Shown here in pieces: positions 8,242-15,540 of a stretch of DNA of 64,000 nucleotides (position 1 is its first letter; each line of letters opens with the position of its first letter). The DNA comes from JBBEAM01 sp040882845. Its GTDB lineage: Bacteria; Pseudomonadota; Alphaproteobacteria; Kiloniellales; DSM-21159. The notes under the pieces were generated by a model. The model was not told the DNA's origin, ran no database searches, and was given only the letters and a program-made list of their open reading frames with translations. Location: NCBI GenBank assembly GCA_040882845.1, contig JBBEAM010000007.1:434001-498000 (forward strand), written 5' to 3'. Both the position numbers and the translations under genes were made by a program.

Positions 8242-10098
8242 CTAAAGAGGGGCCCCGCTTTCGAGCGGGGCCTTTTCTTTTCCGGCCTCCGCGAAGAGGT
8301 TTCTTGGCAACTTCGCCTGTCCGGGGCGCGAATGCCGAATCGAGCGGGAAAGCAGCAGCACGGGAAGCAGGCCGGCCGCGACGATCATCAGCGCCGGGGT
8401 TGCGGCTTCCCTGAGGCGTTCGTCGCTCGCGAAGCGGTAGGCCTGGATCGCCAGGGTATCGAAATTGAAGGGCCGCATGATCAAGGTCGCCGGCAGTTCC
8501 TTCATCACATCGACGAAAACGATCAGCCCCGCGGTCAGCAGGCTGCCGCGCATGATCGGTGCATGGACCCGCAACAGCGTCAGCAGGCCGCCCGATCCCA
8601 GGGTGCGGGCGGCGTCGTCCATGTTCGGCGTCACCTTCCCCAGGCTCGCCTCCACGGTCTTCAGGGAGATCGCCATGAAACGGACCAGGTAGGCGAAAAC
8701 CAGGGCGAAGATCGAGCCGGTGAACAGCAGGCCGAGATCGAGGCCGAAGACCCGCTCCGACCAGGCGTCGAGGGCGTTGTCCAGCGAGGCCAGAGGAATC
8801 AGAATGCCGACCGCAATGATCGAGCCGGGCAGGGCGTAGCCCATGGCGGCGATCCGGTTGGCAGTCAGAGTCGCACGGTTGGGGTTCAGGCGGGTGGCAT
8901 AGGCGAGCAGCAGAGCGATGGCCACGGCGGCGGCCGCGGTGATTCCGGACAGGGTGACAGAGTTGAAGATCAGGGTGAGGTAGCGGCCTTCGAAGGGGTT
9001 TCCTCCCTGGGAGAGGGCCATCTCCAGCAGGATTCCCATCGGCAGCAGGAAGCCGAACGCCAGGGGCAGCGCGCAGACGGCGATCGCCAGGGCGGCCTTG
9101 GCGCCCTGCAGGCGGATGCGGGGTAGCTTCTGATAGCGGCTGCTGGTCTGATGATAGCGGGCCCGGCCGCGCTGCAGCTGCTCGATCAGCAGCAGCACCA
9201 GAACGAAAGCCAGCAGCAATGAGGCGAGCTGGGCCGCGGCGATGCGATCGCCCATGGAGAACCAGGCCCGGTAGATGCCGGTGGTGAAGGTGGGAACGCC
9301 GAAGTGGGCCACGGTGCCGAAGTCCGCCAGGGTCTCCATCAGCGCCAGGGCCATGCCGGTGATGATGGCCGGGCGGGCGAGCGGCAAGGCGACCCGCCAA
9401 AAGGCGCCCCAGGCGTTCTGTCCCAGGGTGCGGCTGACCTCGAGAACGCAGACCGACTGCTCGAGAAAGGCAGCGCGGCTCAGCAGATAAACATAGGGGT
9501 AGAGCACCAGGCTGAACATCAGCACGGCACCCTCAAGGGAACGGATGTTCGGGAACCAGTACTCCCGCGGTCCCCAGCCCATGACATCGCGCAGCAGCGA
9601 CTGCACCGGGCCGTGATGGGCGAGGAAGTCGGTGTAGGCGTAGGCCATGACGTAGGCCGGCACCGCCAGCGGCAGGATCAGAGCCCACTCGAAGAGTTTG
9701 CGCAGGGGAAAGCGGCACATGGTCACCAGCCAGGCGCTGGAAACGCCGCCGATCAGGACGCCGCCGCCGACTCCTAGGCAGAGCCAGAGCGAGTTGGCGA
9801 TATAGTCCGCTAGGACGCTTTCGGCGAGATGCCGCCAGGCGCCCTCGCTTTCGGAGAAGAGGCTGAGCAGCACGGCGAGAATCGGCGCCGAGAGGATCAG
9901 GGCGGCCAGGATCGCCGTCCAGCCGAGCGGCCCCCGTGGCCGCCACGACTGCTGAAGCCGTGCACGCGACGGCCGGCCCTCGAAGGCGCCGGGAATCTGC
10001 AGGCTCTCGCTGGTCTCGCTCACGTCGCTGCGCCCTCGCATCCAACTCGACAGGCCTAGCGCTCTGGCCGCCAAGTAAAAGCTGACAATGCGAAGCAT
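8242..10098 (-). CDS. Iron ABC transporter permease (fused FbpB type)
   Basis: A 618-residue inner-membrane protein made of two permease halves, each with about six transmembrane helices. Each half has the EAA-type cytoplasmic loop that contacts the ATPase: LEVSRTLGQNAWGAFWRVALPLARP (split here as LEVSRTLGQNAWGAF, then WRVALPLARP) and DDAARTLGSGGLLTLLRVHAP. It would import the iron held by the binding protein encoded opposite. The first 35 residues are soluble and the start is uncertain: the ATG at 10098 gives the longest form, and Met20 or later is possible. Its last residues (ESGAPL) are encoded by the terminator hairpin of the convergent gene. Confidence 0.9.
   Translation of the reverse strand: MLRIVSFYLAARALGLSSWMRGRSDVSETSESLQIPGAFEGRPSRARLQQSWRPRGPLGWTAILAALILSAPILAVLLSLFSESEGAWRHLAESVLADYIANSLWLCLGVGGGVLIGGVSSAWLVTMCRFPLRKLFEWALILPLAVPAYVMAYAYTDFLAHHGPVQSLLRDVMGWGPREYWFPNIRSLEGAVLMFSLVLYPYVYLLSRAAFLEQSVCVLEVSRTLGQNAWGAFWRVALPLARPAIITGMALALMETLADFGTVAHFGVPTFTTGIYRAWFSMGDRIAAAQLASLLLAFVLVLLLIEQLQRGRARYHQTSSRYQKLPRIRLQGAKAALAIAVCALPLAFGFLLPMGILLEMALSQGGNPFEGRYLTLIFNSVTLSGITAAAAVAIALLLAYATRLNPNRATLTANRIAAMGYALPGSIIAVGILIPLASLDNALDAWSERVFGLDLGLLFTGSIFALVFAYLVRFMAISLKTVEASLGKVTPNMDDAARTLGSGGLLTLLRVHAPIMRGSLLTAGLIVFVDVMKELPATLIMRPFNFDTLAIQAYRFASDERLREAATPALMIVAAGLLPVLLLSRSIRHSRPGQAKLPRNLFAEAGKEKAPLESGAPL
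8251..8282 (+). terminator. Rho-independent terminator of the iron-binding protein gene
   Basis: A perfect 9-bp stem GGCCCCGCT / AGCGGGGCC (8251-8259, 8264-8272) closes a TTCG tetraloop and is followed by TTTTCTTTT. It lies 29 bp after the stop at 8222. The stem also falls inside the last codons of the convergent permease gene, so the hairpin doubles as coding DNA on the minus strand. Confidence 0.9.
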
Positions 10099-10119
10099 TC
10101 TTACAGCACTCGGGACCGC

Positions 10120-10160
10120 GAAGAAAAGAAAACGGCGGCGCGGAAATCCGCGCCGCCGTT
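10120..10160 (-). terminator. Rho-independent terminator downstream of ctrA
   Basis: A 14-bp perfect stem AACGGCGGCGCGGA / TCCGCGCCGCCGTT (10131-10144, 10147-10160) lies 25 bp after the ctrA stop. Read on the minus strand it is followed by TTCTTTTCTTCG. It separates ctrA from the permease gene on the same strand. Confidence 0.85.
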
Positions 10161-10185
10161 TGGCGTCGGTTTATCGCTGTGGAGA

Positions 10186-10908
10186 TCAGCCGCTGGCTAC
10201 GCGTGCCTGGGGCAGATTGGCAGTGCCGCCGCCCACCGGGTCGCGCAGTACATAACCGCGGCCCCAGACGGTTTCGATGTAGTTGTCGCCCTCTGTTGCA
10301 GTCGCCAGCTTCTTGCGCAGCTTGCAAACGAAGACGTCGATGATCTTGAGTTCCGGTTCGTCGATGCCGCCATAGAGATGGTTGAGGAACATCTCCTTGG
10401 TCAGGGTCGTCCCCTTGCGCAGGGAGAGCAGCTCGAGGATGCCGTACTCCTTGCCGGTGAGATGCACCGGCTTGCCTTCGGCCTCGACCGTGCGGGCATC
10501 GAGATTTACGGCCAACTTGCCAGTACGAATGATCGATTCGGAATGCCCCTTGGAGCGGCGGACGATGGCCTGCAGGCGCGCGACCAGCTCGCGCTTGTCG
10601 AAGGGCTTAGTCAGGTAATCGTCGGCGCCGAACCCGAGGCCCTTGATCTTCTCGTCGAGACTGGTCAGGCCGGAGAGGATCAGAATCGGCGTCTTCACAT
10701 TGGCGGCGCGCAGCCGGCGCAGCACTTCGTAGCCGTCGATATCCGGCAGCATCAGATCGAGAATGATGATGTCGTAGTCGTAGAGCTTGCCGATCTCGAG
10801 CCCATCCTCGCCCATGTCTGTGGTGTCGCAGACATAGCCGTCGGACCGGAGCATCATCTCGATGCTCTTCGACGTGGTTGTGTCATCCTCAACAAGCAGC
10901 ACACGCAT
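10186..10908 (-). CDS. ctrA: Cell-cycle response regulator CtrA
   Basis: A 240-residue OmpR/PhoB-type regulator. The receiver has acidic pocket residues Glu7, Asp8 and Asp9, phospho-acceptor Asp51 (IIILDLMLPDIDG) and Lys in LTKPFDKREL. The winged-helix domain includes LTGKEYGILELL and the recognition helix in DEPELKIIDVFVCKLRKKL, nearly invariant in CtrA. It binds TTAA-N7-TTAA sites and controls cell cycle, motility and often gene transfer in alphaproteobacteria. The C-terminus ends in VASG, without the Ala-Ala degron used by ClpXP in Caulobacter. A CtrA-like box lies upstream at 10969-10983, suggesting autoregulation. Confidence 0.96.
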   Translation of the reverse strand: MRVLLVEDDTTTSKSIEMMLRSDGYVCDTTDMGEDGLEIGKLYDYDIIILDLMLPDIDGYEVLRRLRAANVKTPILILSGLTSLDEKIKGLGFGADDYLTKPFDKRELVARLQAIVRRSKGHSESIIRTGKLAVNLDARTVEAEGKPVHLTGKEYGILELLSLRKGTTLTKEMFLNHLYGGIDEPELKIIDVFVCKLRKKLATATEGDNYIETVWGRGYVLRDPVGGGTANLPQARVASG

Positions 10909-10968
10909 GGGAATACCTTGTTCTTAATTTGTGAAATCTTGACCGTTAACCATTTAAGCCTACGATGA

Positions 10969-10983
10969 TTAATAAATTCTTAC
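10969..10983 (-). promoter_or_regulatory. Putative CtrA box upstream of ctrA
   Basis: TTAA-TAAATTC-TTAC at 10969-10983 is a TTAA-N7-TTAA site with one mismatch, 61 bp upstream of the ctrA start. The surrounding 168-bp gap (10909-11076) is strongly AT-rich against its surroundings and also holds GTTAACCATTTAAG at 10955-10968, a second TTAA pair with a non-standard 4-bp spacing. Confidence 0.5.
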
Positions 10984-11076
10984 CTGAATTCTAAAGAGTT
11001 ACTAAGGTAAAACTCCATCTGAATGAAGAAAAGCGGAGTATATAAAACTCTTGCGCACATATACTGCTCAGTAAAT

Positions 11077-11385
11077 CTACTGCTGGTAATAGTCGTTTCT
11101 GATTTTTATCTGTTGCGCGCATTCCTGGGTTAGTATTTCGCGCCTTTGCTGCAGGTCGATGAACTCCTGTGTATTCGCCTCCAAGGCTTGTTGGCGTGTC
11201 TCGGACTCCATCTCCGCAGACTGGATTTCCTGCATCCGCTCCATGTTGACGTCCATATAGTAGTCGATGGTGCGGATTTCGTCGCCTTGGCTGCAGGCCA
11301 AGGGCTGGATGCCGCCAGCCTCGGCGGAAGCCGCCGCTCCGGAAAGAACGGCGCAGGCCAGGGCGGCGCAACACAACTTTAACAT
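11077..11385 (-). CDS. Small exported protein of unknown function
   Basis: A 102-residue protein that I do not recognise. Residues 1-23 (MLKLCCAALACAVLSGAAAS then AEA-GG) are a typical signal peptide. The mature part is short, rich in Glu and Gln, and predicted helical (MERMQEIQSAEMESETRQQALEA is split here as MERMQEIQSAEM and ESETRQQALEA), with one Cys pair (CSQGD and QECAQQ) that could form a disulfide. The composition is unlike a random antisense frame, which supports a real gene. It lies between sciP and ctrA on the same strand; several overlapping frames here are weaker. Confidence 0.65.
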   Translation of the reverse strand: MLKLCCAALACAVLSGAAASAEAGGIQPLACSQGDEIRTIDYYMDVNMERMQEIQSAEMESETRQQALEANTQEFIDLQQRREILTQECAQQIKIRNDYYQQ

Positions 11386-11505
11386 GGTATTCGCTCATGC
11401 AAATTCAATTTACTGCGGAGCGGCGCCCCACACCCCAAGCATGAGCCGTAAAGGGAAGGGATGTCCAGTAAGGAACCCTATCCGCCGGAGCGGGCGGCCC
11501 CGAGG

Positions 11506-11817
11506 CTACTCCGCCTTGGCGAAGCCCTCGCTGTCGCGCTGACGATAGCGTTGCAGGCGTGTCGTGCGCAGGGCGCCGACGCCATGGCGCTCGATCAGCT
11601 TCTCCCAGGAAAGGAACTCTTCGACGGAGAGATTATAGCGTTCGCAGGCCTCGTGCAGGCTGAGCACGCCGTTGCGCACGCCGGCGACCACGGCAGCCTT
11701 GCGGCGCACCACCCATCGCTTGGTATTCGGCGGCGGTAAATCGTGGACCGACAGTGCCTGGCTGAGCTGGTCCAGATCCCGATCCCGATCCTCGGTGCGA
11801 AGGGCGCGCTGCGACAT
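11506..11817 (-). CDS. sciP: SciP/DUF1153 family CtrA inhibitor
   Basis: A 103-residue DUF1153 protein. The core LPPPNTKRWVVRRKAAVVAG followed by SLHEACERYNLSVEEFLSW is the conserved helix-turn-helix of SciP. In Caulobacter SciP binds CtrA and blocks its recruitment of RNA polymerase in G1 cells. The position two genes upstream of ctrA supports the same role here. The start at 11817 gives a short variable N-terminus (MSQRALRTEDRD). The promoter region is shared with divergent dksA and holds a possible CtrA site at 11925-11939. Confidence 0.88.
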   Translation of the reverse strand: MSQRALRTEDRDRDLDQLSQALSVHDLPPPNTKRWVVRRKAAVVAGVRNGVLSLHEACERYNLSVEEFLSWEKLIERHGVGALRTTRLQRYRQRDSEGFAKAE

Positions 11818-12192
11818 TCAAAGCTTCTCCATGCGAAAGCGAAGACCTGTGGTGGAACGAAGCTAGCGCCGAAGATTGAAGAAACTCCTAACCGAAGCGA
11901 ATGTTTATCTTTCTTATCAGTTAGTTAAGAGAAGGTTTACAGGGCATTTCGCAGGAATTTTAGAGAGTCCCCGGCCGCGCCGGCCACGCGACCTAGGGGC
12001 GGGGGAAGACCGCGACCGGGCGCCGCATGCCCGGAGAAACGTAAAAATTTCAATTCCTTGAAGGCGTTTCGAGAAGTTTCCGAAAGGCCCTCAGAAGCAC
12101 TTGTCGGAGCGGCTTTTTTGCATATACTCGCGCGCGCACTTTCGGCCGGAAATCGTTCCGTGCCACGGGTCGAGGATGCAGCGGGGTATCAG
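11818..12192. other. 375-bp intergenic region between sciP and dksA
   Basis: No convincing gene is seen. The left part (11880-11960) is AT-rich and carries a possible CtrA site, so it probably holds the divergent sciP and dksA promoters. The right part (11965-12040) is very GC-rich with CCGGCCGCGCCGGCC, which can fold into a hairpin and may form part of the dksA leader. An open frame runs through from 12058 into dksA but resembles nothing. Confidence 0.5.
11925..11939 (+). promoter_or_regulatory. Possible CtrA box between sciP and dksA
   Basis: TTAA-GAGAAGG-TTTA at 11925-11939 has the CtrA half-site spacing with one mismatch in the second half. It lies 107 bp upstream of the sciP start and 253 bp upstream of dksA. 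Regulation of sciP by CtrA is known in Caulobacter; here it is an inference. Confidence 0.35.
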
Positions 12193-12609
12193 ATGACGGT
12201 GACGATGTCTCCGGATTACAAGCCGAGCGAAAAAGAGCCCTTCATGAACGCCAAGATGCTGGCGTACTTCAAACGGAAGCTCTTGGAGTGGAAAGCCGAG
12301 TTGCTCAAGGATTCCGGCGAGACGCTTCACCACCTGCAGGAAGAGGACCTGGCGGCGCCGGATCTGGCCGACCGGGCGTCTTCGGAAACCGACCGCTCTC
12401 TGGAGCTGCGGACGCGGGACCGGGAGCGCAAGCTGATCTCCAAGATCGATGCGGCGCTGCAGCGCATCGAGGATGGCACCTACGGTTACTGTGAGGAAAC
12501 CGACGAGCCGATCTCGATCAAGCGCCTGGAGGCCCGCCCCATCGCCACGCTTTCCCTCGAGGCGCAGGAGCGCCACGAGCGCATGGAGCGCACCCACCGC
12601 GACGATTGA
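12193..12609 (+). CDS. dksA: RNA polymerase-binding transcription factor DksA
   Basis: A 138-residue DksA/TraR protein that binds the RNA polymerase secondary channel and with ppGpp adjusts rRNA and stress promoters. The N-terminal coiled coil (FKRKLLEWKAELLKDSGETL, then DLADRASSETDRSLELRTRD with the tip acidic residues) leads to a zinc-finger-like end, GYCEETDEPISIKRLEARP. Only one of four zinc cysteines remains, as reported for other alphaproteobacterial DksA. The start at 12193 (MTVTMSPDYKPSEKEPFMN) matches the usual family N-terminus and length; an upstream in-frame start at 12058 would add 45 unconserved residues. Confidence 0.9.
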   Translation: MTVTMSPDYKPSEKEPFMNAKMLAYFKRKLLEWKAELLKDSGETLHHLQEEDLAAPDLADRASSETDRSLELRTRDRERKLISKIDAALQRIEDGTYGYCEETDEPISIKRLEARPIATLSLEAQERHERMERTHRDD

Positions 12610-12889
12610 GGCCGGCGGGGCAAGGGGGCGGCGCGCTCGCATTCTTGTGGGTTCAGCCTGCTCTTTCCTGGGCGATGTTTCGCCGAGTTCGCGGCGCAGA
12701 GCCTTGGCGCGCGGCGCGCCCAGCCGCTATCTTCAGGATTTCTTCATCGCATATCCTTGAGACTGTTCAGGCCGCGCAGCCCGCCGTCGGGGCCAGGGCC
12801 GGCGCTTCCTGGCGGGTCTGGCATGCTTGTGTACTTTCGTGCTTACTTAACTTCATGTCCGGTTACGGAACAGCACGGGAGTCCGTAGC

Positions 12890-15391
12890 GTGAACGACGT
12901 CTCGAGCTGGGCTCTGATCGGGACCCTCGCCTTCACCGTCATCGGAATTCTTGGGATCGCGGCCGCGATGGTCACGGCGCGTAGCGCGCGCAACCTGCTC
13001 TGCGACGTCTTCGACTCCGTGCCCAGCCCGCGGCAGTTGATCGATTCCCGGGGGCGCGTGGTGTACAGCAACCCCAGCTACCGGGAGCGCTTCGGCGACG
13101 GGCAGGTGGCGGCGCCGGACGCTCTGGCGTTGCGTCTGAAGGAGGACGCGCCGAGCGCCGAGTCCTGGAAGCTGCTGGAACGCCTGCGCGAGGATCTGCG
13201 CCGCGGCATTGGCGGCAACATCGAATTCCGGGTTCCCGCCGCAGAAGGCCGGGAGGAAACCTGGTACCAGGTCGCAGCCTACCCGTTGCTGCGGCGCCGA
13301 GGCATGGCCTTCTGGTTCATCAACGACATCACGCTGCGCCGTCAAATGGAGCGGGTGATGAACGAGGAGCAGGCGCGCTTCATCGATCTGATGGAGCATG
13401 CGCCGATCGGCTTCTTTTCGAGCGATCCCGACGGCCGGCTGCTGTTCGTCAACAAGACCTTCGCGGGCTGGCTCGGCACCACCCGCGATGCCTTGATGAA
13501 GGGCGAGACACGGCTGCACGATCTGCTGGCCGAGCCGCCGCCGGCCCAGACCCCCCCTTATGCCGCCGCTCCGGAAGCAGAGATCCGCGACTCCGTCGAG
13601 GTCCGGCTCAGCGTCGCGGGAGGCACGGTTTTCGATGCGCTGATCACCCTTGAGGCGGTCAAGGATATGGAAGGCCGCTTGCTGCGCACCCGTTCCGTGG
13701 TGCGCCATCTGACGCACGAGCGTCAGACCGCCGAGGCGCTGGCGCAGTCCGAGCGCCGTATTACCCGTCTCTTCGAGGCCGCGCCCATGGGGCTGGCGCT
13801 GCTCGATGCCGAAGGGCGGATCCTCGAATACAACCGCAGCTTTGCCGCCATGGCCAGACCGAGTGGAAAGCTTGGTAAACGCCAAGCCTTTGTCGAGTTT
13901 TTCGCCGAGCCCGACCGCCCGGCCTTGCAGGCGGCCTTGAAGGACTCCCCCCGGTCCGATGGCGAGGCGGCATCCGGGGAGACGGCGGAGAGCGAGACCT
14001 CTCCGCGGCAGAATGGCTTGAAGGCGCCGATCGAACTGCACTTTCTCGGCGACCCGCCGAGGGTTGCCGCGCTGTCCCTGTCCTGGACCGAATCCCTGGA
14101 CGATCAGCAGGCCGGCTATGTCGCCTATCTCGAGGACGTGACCGAGCAGAAGGCCCTGGAAGCGCAGTTCGTGCAGGGCCAGAAGATGCAGGCGGTGGGG
14201 CAGCTCGCCGGGGGCATCGCCCACGATTTCAACAATCTGCTGACCGCGATGATCGGCTTTTCCGATCTGCTGCTGCTGCGCCATCGCCCCGGCGACCAGT
14301 CCTTCGCCGACATTATGCAGATCAAGCAGAACGCCAACCGCGCAGCCAATCTGGTGCGCCAGCTCCTCGCCTTCTCCCGCCAGCAGACCCTGCAGCCGAA
14401 GGTCCTGGACATCACCGATGCCCTGGCCGAGCTATCGCATCTGCTCCGCCGCCTGATCGGCGACACCATCGAACTGCAGCTCGTGCACGGCCGCGATCTC
14501 GGCCTGGTGCGGGTCGACCACGGACAGTTCGAACAGGTGATCATCAACCTCGCGGTCAATGCCCGCGACGCCATGGCCGAGGGCGGCCGCCTGGTGATCA
14601 AGACCTCCAACGTCACTCTGGCGACCAGCCTGCGGCGCAAGGACGAGCTGGTGCCGCCCGGCGACTATGTCCTGATCGAAGTGATCGACTCCGGCAAGGG
14701 AATCGATCCAGAGAATCTCGGCCGCATTTTCGATCCCTTTTTCTCGACCAAGGACGTTGGCGAGGGCACCGGCCTGGGGCTCTCCACCGTTTACGGCATC
14801 GTCAAGCAGACCGGCGGCCACATCTATGTCGAAAGCCGCGCCGAGGAGGGCACGACCTTCACGATCTATCTGCCTCAGCACCGGCAGGACGACGATCCAG
14901 CGGCGACGAAAAAAACCCAGGAAATCGCCGAGAAGCGCGACCTTACCGGCATCGGCACAGTGCTGCTGGTCGAGGACGAGGACGCGGTGCGCGCCTTTTC
15001 CGCGCGGGCCCTGCGCAACAAGGGCTACGACGTGCTCGAGGCCCGCTCCGGGGAGGCCGCGCTGGAGGTGCTGCAGAACAGCGGCGCCGGGGCGAACGGC
15101 GCCGCGGGAACGCCCTCCGGAACGCCCTCCGGCGCCCCCGGGGGCACCCCTCGGGCCATCGACCTGCTGATCACCGATATCGTCATGCCGCGGATCGACG
15201 GGGTGACGCTGGTCCATCAGGTCCGGGAGACCTATCCCGAGATGAAGGTGATCTTTATGTCGGGCTACGCCGAGGATGCCTTCCGCCAGCGTCTCGACAA
15301 GATCGACGGCATGCACTTTCTCTCCAAGCCCTTCAGCCTCAAGGAACTGGCGAGCAAGGTGAAGGAAGTGCTCGCCGAAACCTCCGGCTGA
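12890..15391 (+). CDS. cckA: Hybrid histidine kinase CckA
   Basis: An 833-residue kinase that starts the ChpT-CtrA phosphorelay. Residues 7-30 form one transmembrane helix. PAS-like domains follow at about 40-140, 155-275 and 285-420. The DHp helix LAGGIAHDFNNLL carries His445; ATP-binding boxes are NLAVNARDAM (N), DSGKGI (G1) and GEGTGLGLS (G2). The C-terminal receiver has Asp763 in LLITDIVMPRIDG and Lys in FLSKPF. A Gly/Ala/Pro/Ser-rich insert of about 25 residues precedes the Asp763 strand and is unusual. The GTG at 12890 is the only usable start after the in-frame stop at 12848. Only one membrane helix is seen, where Caulobacter CckA has two. Confidence 0.93.
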   Translation: MNDVSSWALIGTLAFTVIGILGIAAAMVTARSARNLLCDVFDSVPSPRQLIDSRGRVVYSNPSYRERFGDGQVAAPDALALRLKEDAPSAESWKLLERLREDLRRGIGGNIEFRVPAAEGREETWYQVAAYPLLRRRGMAFWFINDITLRRQMERVMNEEQARFIDLMEHAPIGFFSSDPDGRLLFVNKTFAGWLGTTRDALMKGETRLHDLLAEPPPAQTPPYAAAPEAEIRDSVEVRLSVAGGTVFDALITLEAVKDMEGRLLRTRSVVRHLTHERQTAEALAQSERRITRLFEAAPMGLALLDAEGRILEYNRSFAAMARPSGKLGKRQAFVEFFAEPDRPALQAALKDSPRSDGEAASGETAESETSPRQNGLKAPIELHFLGDPPRVAALSLSWTESLDDQQAGYVAYLEDVTEQKALEAQFVQGQKMQAVGQLAGGIAHDFNNLLTAMIGFSDLLLLRHRPGDQSFADIMQIKQNANRAANLVRQLLAFSRQQTLQPKVLDITDALAELSHLLRRLIGDTIELQLVHGRDLGLVRVDHGQFEQVIINLAVNARDAMAEGGRLVIKTSNVTLATSLRRKDELVPPGDYVLIEVIDSGKGIDPENLGRIFDPFFSTKDVGEGTGLGLSTVYGIVKQTGGHIYVESRAEEGTTFTIYLPQHRQDDDPAATKKTQEIAEKRDLTGIGTVLLVEDEDAVRAFSARALRNKGYDVLEARSGEAALEVLQNSGAGANGAAGTPSGTPSGAPGGTPRAIDLLITDIVMPRIDGVTLVHQVRETYPEMKVIFMSGYAEDAFRQRLDKIDGMHFLSKPFSLKELASKVKEVLAETSG

Positions 15392-15414
15392 TCCGTCTCT
15401 TCGCATATTCGCGC

Positions 15415-15460
15415 AATGTTCTCATAAGGGCGCTTTTCGTTCTTGTTAGACGAGAACATT
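15415..15460 (+). promoter_or_regulatory. Inverted repeats upstream of recA (possible SOS operator)
   Basis: AATGTTCTC at 15415-15423 and GAGAACATT at 15452-15460 form a perfect 9-bp inverted repeat. Inside it, GTTCT at 15439-15443 pairs with AGAAC at 15453-15457 over 9 bp, and the two plus-strand GTTC elements are 21 bp apart, two helical turns. The usual alphaproteobacterial LexA site, GTTC-N7-GTTC, is not present. The array is 80 bp before recA, so a LexA-type or other repressor site is likely but unproven. Confidence 0.45.
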
Positions 15461-15540
15461 TCAGGTACATTTTTCTGGATTTCGAGGCCGGAGCGGCGAT
15501 TGCCTTGCGCCCGGCGCCTATGGGATAAGGAGGCTCACTA

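Noticed and set aside
12058..12192. N-terminal extension of DksA
   Set aside because: The extra 45 residues have no homology and would give an unusual length; MTVTMSPDYKPS at 12193 is the family start.
12550..12560. Loss of zinc-finger cysteines in DksA as a novelty
   Set aside because: Cysteine-poor DksA proteins are already known in alphaproteobacteria.
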